A program made the position numbers and the translations under genes. Shown here piece by piece: positions 59,140 through 64,000 of a stretch of DNA of 64,000 nt. The DNA comes from Tetracladium setigerum. Its lineage: Eukaryota > Ascomycota > Leotiomycetes > Helotiales. The DNA lies in NCBI GenBank assembly GCA_031472005.1, contig PZJY01000008.1, positions 1,674,001 through 1,738,000 of the forward strand, read 5' to 3'. Position 1 is the first letter of the stretch. Every line of letters starts with the position of its first letter. Below the pieces are notes generated by a model that saw nothing but the letters and a program-made list of their open reading frames with translations, was not told the DNA's origin and did not search any database.

Positions 59140-59526
59140 TGTTGACGGGTGAATTATCTTGTTGATTCCTCGTGTGGATAGTTGAGTAGATGATGTCGAT
59201 GAAAGAAGATGTAAAAAAAAGCGTGCCTAAGGGATGTAATTGAAATTGTGACTTGATAACACGCTGAAATCATCCAAGCTGTTCAGCTTTGGAAAAGGTG
59301 ACGGCATGATTATGCGCGAACAAATCTTTTTGGCTGGGATGCTGTTAGAAGAGAAGATAATCTTATGAGATGAATGGGAAAATTACCAAATGTAGAATTT
59401 GTAAGCAGGAAGCTCAGGTCTGAAAGGATATATCTTGTTATATTTGCATTTCATCGCTCTTGTCCCTCTAGTACCGGGTATTGCTCCACCAACGCAGAGC
59501 AAACTAAATCAAAAAAAACATTTCAA
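59140..59526. other. Intergenic
   Basis: Upstream flank of the small membrane protein and 3' flank of the ADP-ribosylglycohydrolase gene. Nothing recognised. Confidence 0.45.
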
Positions 59527-60921
59527 TCACTTGAACCACTTCATTACCCCTCCCTTCTTTTTCTTCTCAAGTCCGTCTCTCCTCCCCTTTTGTTTCAACA
59601 GAATCTTCTCTAGAAGGTCTATCTCCATCTTGTCCAAATCCTCCTTGCTCGGCATTCCTTTGCCTCCGTCAAGCTCGGTGTCAGGATCACTCTCCCACTT
59701 ACCCATCGACTTCTCATTTTCACTTTTCAATATTCCCACTCGATACAGTGTGGCTTGACTTTTCATCAGTAACCACACCCGGTTGTGAATGCCCTGCTCC
59801 CAATGTGGAGGAAGACGAGCGTATCCTACCCATGCTCCCAACAAGGCTCCCGCTACACAAGCATTTGTGTCGGCATCACCACCTTCCATGATCAACTTCG
59901 TGAGTATCTCTTCGAAAACCTCAGATCCTGCAGGTAGCATACGATCCTTGTCTCGTCTCATCGCCATGCGGAGACACAATATTGCCGTCGCCAGGCATTT
60001 GTAGACATATCCCATCTTCTGGCTATCGTCCAACTGCAAGTCCCCAAAACTCTTCGCATAACAATGCTTCTCATACTCATCCCGTTCAAGCAGAGATTCC
60101 ATGACAATCTTGGGCTTATCCCCCACATTCTCCCATCCCATCTCATCCTCTTCCACCTTCAACCCCGACTCGGGATTCCTGTACAAATCTTTTGATTCAA
60201 CCCATCTCCAAGCCCTCTCGATCAATTCATCAACCTCACCTTCCTCCTTCACCTCACCCCTCAAAATCCCTCTTACCAAACCAACCTGCAAACAGCACGA
60301 AACCACACATCTCGGATCAACATGCGTGACTCTCCCCACCTGCGCCGCAATCTCAAATGCCTCCTCCTCATTCAGGCCCACGCAAATAACACCCAAAGGA
60401 TGAGTTCTCATCAACGATCCATTCGGCGCCGCATTTCGTTTGCATTTAATCCACACCTTAAGCGCCGTCTCAACCGGAGAAGAGAGATAATCCGGATCTC
60501 TCACCACCCTCCCAATAGTCTGTCCAATACCCAACGGCGGTCTCCCCAAAGCCCTCAAGCCCTGTCGCTCCCAATTGCAAATTCTCTCTGCAATGTCATT
60601 CGCGTCCAACACCAACGGATCTTCCTTTGCCTTTCCATTTCGTGAATGGAGATAACTCAAGATAATTAAAAGCGCTTGATCAGTGTCATCTGTCCAGTCT
60701 CCCGGATCGAATTTATCTCTGTGACCGTCTTCGCGGAAGGGCGTGAGATTCGAGGGTAGGAGAGAGAATTTGGCCGCTGGATAGGCCGTTTCACATGCTG
60801 TTTTGGGGAGGAATTCGGTGTAGAGTCCTATTGCGTCTCCCAGAGCAGAGCCGACGAGCGCGCCGAGAGCTTTATCTGCGGTGGTTTGACGGATGAAGGG
60901 GTGGGTTGAGAGGAAGTCCAT
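59527..60921 (-). CDS. ADP-ribosylglycohydrolase (DraG/ADPRH family)
   Basis: A single uninterrupted exon of 464 residues. The family removes ADP-ribose from proteins or hydrolyses related ADP-ribosyl compounds with two magnesium ions. Seen: the N-terminal GALVGSALGDAIG, the first metal motif GDWTDDTDQA (from Gly74), PNGSLMRTHPLG in the middle, and the second metal motif EGGDADTNACVAGALLGAW, with acidic residues at expected positions. The C-terminus has an extra basic, low-complexity tail (KQKGRRDGLEKKKKGG). No signal peptide, so a cytosolic or nuclear enzyme is likely. The substrate (Arg, Ser or other ADP-ribose linkage) cannot be assigned. It is one of the few long genes here without an intron. 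Confidence 0.9.
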   Translation of the reverse strand: MDFLSTHPFIRQTTADKALGALVGSALGDAIGLYTEFLPKTACETAYPAAKFSLLPSNLTPFREDGHRDKFDPGDWTDDTDQALLIILSYLHSRNGKAKEDPLVLDANDIAERICNWERQGLRALGRPPLGIGQTIGRVVRDPDYLSSPVETALKVWIKCKRNAAPNGSLMRTHPLGVICVGLNEEEAFEIAAQVGRVTHVDPRCVVSCCLQVGLVRGILRGEVKEEGEVDELIERAWRWVESKDLYRNPESGLKVEEDEMGWENVGDKPKIVMESLLERDEYEKHCYAKSFGDLQLDDSQKMGYVYKCLATAILCLRMAMRRDKDRMLPAGSEVFEEILTKLIMEGGDADTNACVAGALLGAWVGYARLPPHWEQGIHNRVWLLMKSQATLYRVGILKSENEKSMGKWESDPDTELDGGKGMPSKEDLDKMEIDLLEKILLKQKGRRDGLEKKKKGGVMKWFK

Positions 60922-61505
60922 GGTGGTGGTAGCTGATGCAATAGAATATTTGAGATGATCCGTGAATGAAAGAATTGTTTTCTCTTGTTGTACTGCTCGT
61001 GGATTAATGGAAGTACTTCTGAACCGGCCTTAAGAGTCGACAGATTGTTGAAAAGGGTGTGGAATGTTGCCTAGAGGAGGAGGACGACGCATGCAAACTT
61101 CCCGCTCAAGCCATCAACCTAGGCTTCTATTTGGATAGCGAACAGATGGGATTTCGGCCGAATCTTTGACTGGGAAAGAGAACAGATTTATGGCATTTGA
61201 GACGGACTTAGTGCTCTGCCTGGAAAGATGATGGAGTGTTAAAAGGAAACTGGTTCTAAGAGTGAGGTTCAGCTTTCAGCTCCGCTGTCTCGCGTTAGCT
61301 TAGGGGCATTGGCACTGAGAACTCGACCACTGTCGCTGATTTTAGGGTCTGGCTTCAACAACAATCCGGAGAAGAACATCATTTTTGAAATATAGACAAG
61401 TTATTTCATTAGTTCTCGGATGGTTTTTAACTGAGTAATAAAACAAATCTCTAGTTCATTATTGCTCCAACACAAATTTGGCATTTCGAGCGGCTTTCAT
61501 CATCC
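60922..61505. other. Intergenic, promoter of ADP-ribosylglycohydrolase
   Basis: Between the hydrolase start and the P450 stop on the same strand. No coding frame or repeat recognised. Confidence 0.5.
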
Positions 61506-63366
61506 TTATAACCCCTCTTCCTTCCTCGCCTTAAACGACAACTCACAAGCTGGAACTCCAATGGTAAAATGTTCCTTAATTTCACCAAAGAACTTCTCCT
61601 CACAAAAATCAACACCCTCCGGAAAGTCAACGAAGTACTTCTCCACCGTCCTGGCAATTACCGAGCGGATTTCCATCAAGGCAACACTTCGTCCTGGACA
61701 ATTATACTTTCCAAGCGAGAAAGGCGTGAATGCTGCCTTGTTTAGGATTAATTCTGGGCGGTCAGTCCAACGTTCAGGGATAAATAGTTCAGGATCGACG
61801 AAATTTCGTGGGTCTGGTTATGGGTTGTTAGTTGTGTTGGCGGGAAGGAATACTGTCCTGATGGACGTGAGTTGACTTGCCTCGATGAAGCTGCCGCCTG
61901 TTCAGGCAGATTACCGTATCTGGAGGGATGTTAACATCGCCAATTTGCAGACCTTCCGGTCCAGTCACACGCTGAGGTGAGAATATAGTGGGATTGTAAA
62001 GTCGAAGAGCTTCGTTCACAATACTGTCAAGAACTGGCTGTGGGGTTCCGCAACCGTAGGTTCCTTCTGAAAATGATCTATCGACCTCTCTTCGGAGTTG
62101 ATCTTGATATTGAGGATATAGTGCTAAGACAACAAATAGGATTGTAAGTGCCGATGAAGTTGTATCGCTGCAACGTGTTAGCGTTCGGCGCGAGAATACT
62201 TTGTTGTTTCATTAGAGACTTGCCTTCCTGCAATGATGATAAGTCGACTTTCCGAGTCCAGCAGCTTTTTCCCGGCTGCATTCTCTGGTGTATGCTCAAT
62301 TAGATGGCCCATGATATCCGGCCTGGACACTTTCGCCTGTTTATTTCTGTCGTCAGCACAGAATTCCAACCTCAACATCAATGGCAAGAGTCCGCACCTT
62401 TCTTCTTGTCTCAACCTGCTCAGCAGACCACAAATTAAAGTTACGAATTGGCCCAGCAAACGAAATACTCTCTACAACTGTTAAGATCCATGGAACGTGA
62501 ATTAACGCTCCAACAGCCATGACCCCATCATGAACATCCTTCAACACTTTACTCGACTTCTGCGTCTCTGTTCCCTCTAGAAATCTTGCCGACTCCCCAA
62601 AAGCAAGCAGACTCATCACATCGTAGCTGTAATGTAAACACAGTTCATTGATATCAACTTCCTTCTCAGAACTAGCTTCAATTCTCTTGAGAAATCCCAT
62701 CGTGAACTCTTCAATGCTAGCGCCATAATCATTCAGCGATTCCTTGAAGGCGATATCCCAAATTTTGCGCTGGGACTTATGGAATGCTGCATCACGATGA
62801 CAGTGGAGACTCCTCTCTAACGCTCCGTAAAAGGGACCTTTCTGAAGTTTGGAGGTTGGACCGAGTATCGGTGCGATTGCTTTTGGGTCTGAGATTGAAA
62901 GCTCACGCGGTCCTGGTCACGCATTAGCTATTCGATAAGTATTCTATTGAATGAATCCCTCTGATATCGTACCTGTCCGAACATAATCTCCGTACTTTTC
63001 ATGAAGTTCTTCGGCGACCTGGTACCATCTCACTCTCGATTGCACGACCTTTCCCAACGCCCAGAATTTACTCAATCTCGCCCCCAATGGTCCAGGGAAT
63101 GTGTTGAGACGATGGAAGAAGGCCCGGTAGATAAGAGTGTTGATAAAAAGCGAGAATATCGCTAACGAGACGGCACGAAATGCGTCGATCAGAGCTGCGA
63201 GCAAGGATGGATCTATTCCTGTGATCTGAAGACCTTTTGCTAGGATGAAAATGGAGGATATGGCCACACCAATGATAGAGATAGGGTGTTCGTCGAGTTC
63301 AGCTCGCATGAATACTTGATGAAGCAGGCATCCCGAGGCCGCTGCACCGATAAGGACGGCATTCAT
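61506..63366 (-). CDS. Cytochrome P450 monooxygenase, two GC-AG introns
   Basis: Exons 63366-62973, 62912-62398, 62336-62224, 62167-61881 and 61813-61506 give 538 residues with the whole frame intact. The membrane-anchored N-terminus has about three hydrophobic segments, then FPGPLGARLSKFWA. The I-helix oxygen-binding motif is AGSDTT (339-344). ExxR is NEALRLYNP, and the PERF-type region is LFIPERW. The haem loop is FTPFSLGKYNCPGR with ligand Cys475. Introns 3 (62223-62168) and 4 (61880-61814) begin GCAAGT and end in CAG. Only these GC donors restore AGSDTTSSAL and HRDPRNF. Substrate is unknown. The N-terminal layout with several helices is like P450s of fungal secondary metabolism. It sits near the window edge, so a cluster beyond 64 kb is possible but unsupported. 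Confidence 0.93.
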
Positions 63367-64000
63367 CGTAGGCTAAAAACCGAGAATCGCGGGGAGAGTT
63401 GATCTAAGAAACGTTGAAATCGAGGAGGATAAATAAATTGATTTCGTTTCCACTCATTGGACCCCACTGTGGCCTGACTTGACGATAATTGCTTGTTCAC
63501 GATACGACGCTGGCGCTGGTTTGTATAACGCCCAAAATGATATGTCGTGATATGATTGGATGAAACGAGGGCGTTTAAGCGACTGTGGATGCAGGAGCAA
63601 TGCACACTGCAGAACTGCCGAGTAAAAGACCTTGTTGAGCTGCCGTTAATTGGACTATTGAGGTAGTTGAACGTAGCTAGTTGCTGTCAGCCGATTAGGT
63701 GTCAAAGGAAGAAGGAATGCAATTCCGACGTCACAAGGACGAAGAGGTCTTGCTTTTGAATCTCGTCGACTAAGCGAAGTTAACATTTGAAGAGAGGGGA
63801 AAACGACGAGTCATAATAATGATGCAAGTAACCGAATGTTTGGTATCTGTTAGATATTGATAGATTCTAAGATTCGTGAACTTAGTTAAGTAAATAGTTG
63901 ATATCTTATTGGAACGGAACATTGGTCCATTACAATTATGCTCTCCATACACCAACCATCCTGACAGGTATCGTTTTTGTCAGCGAAATTCCACTTAAAA
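63367..64000. other. Intergenic, right edge of window
   Basis: Upstream flank of the P450 gene. No coding region, repeat or RNA gene recognised before the window ends. Confidence 0.45.

Noticed and set aside
59527..63366. P450 plus ADP-ribosylglycohydrolase as a secondary-metabolite cluster
   Set aside because: No backbone enzyme, transporter or cluster regulator is in the window. Two neighbours alone do not support a cluster.
1..64000. tRNA, rRNA, CRISPR arrays and transposons
   Set aside because: I looked for B-box-like sequences, regularly spaced short repeats, terminal repeats and transposase or reverse-transcriptase motifs, and saw none I could support. A tRNA scan and repeat search would be decisive.

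Overview
This window is nuclear DNA of a filamentous ascomycete (Pezizomycotina). Most genes are split by short introns of 46 to 140 bases with GT(A/G)NGT donors and CTAA(C/T)- or CTGA(C/T)-type branch sites. The gene set includes fungal-only families such as a velvet factor, an NLP, a secreted M6-like protease and an LtrA-type membrane protein. A Leotiomycete is my best guess from the style of the genes, but that is inference. No prokaryotic, viral or transposon gene was recognised.

Layout. 0.6-6 kb: a spliced isochorismatase-like hydrolase, arginyl-tRNA synthetase with an apparent mitochondrial leader and an internal start, and a minimal velvet protein. 6-13.7 kb: about 7.6 kb without a convincing gene. 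13.7-21.3 kb: a Ser/Thr-rich single-pass membrane protein, a seven-exon NLP secreted protein with a 15-base microexon, and a secreted M6-like metalloprotease whose frame is broken three times. 23.4-31.7 kb: a BCS1-like AAA ATPase and a large UBP12-type ubiquitin protease. 33.1-36.6 kb: an X-family DNA polymerase and a MAPEG membrane protein. 37.6-38.1 kb: a degenerate tandem repeat of about 95 bases. 38.5-46.8 kb: TFIIE alpha and a PUS1-type pseudouridine synthase head to head, then Mediator subunit 22 and twinfilin head to head. 48.3-55.2 kb: a succinate/fumarate-type mitochondrial carrier, an LtrA-like membrane protein and dihydrofolate reductase. 56.4-63.4 kb: an unrecognised 702-residue tail-anchored protein, a small two-helix membrane protein, an ADP-ribosylglycohydrolase and a cytochrome P450 with two GC-AG introns.

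The genes do not form one pathway. They are mostly housekeeping genes (translation, transcription, tRNA modification, DNA repair, folate and mitochondrial transport) mixed with accessory secreted or oxidative genes (NLP, M6 protease, P450).

The most striking window-wide pattern is that several otherwise well-conserved genes need a single-base correction to stay in frame, usually next to a homopolymer and usually one base too few. This looks more like under-called homopolymers in the assembly than independent decay, and it matters to anyone using these gene models. I did not find a clearly new multi-gene system. The best unexplained items are the tandem repeat, the gene-poor block beside the velvet gene, and the 702-residue protein.
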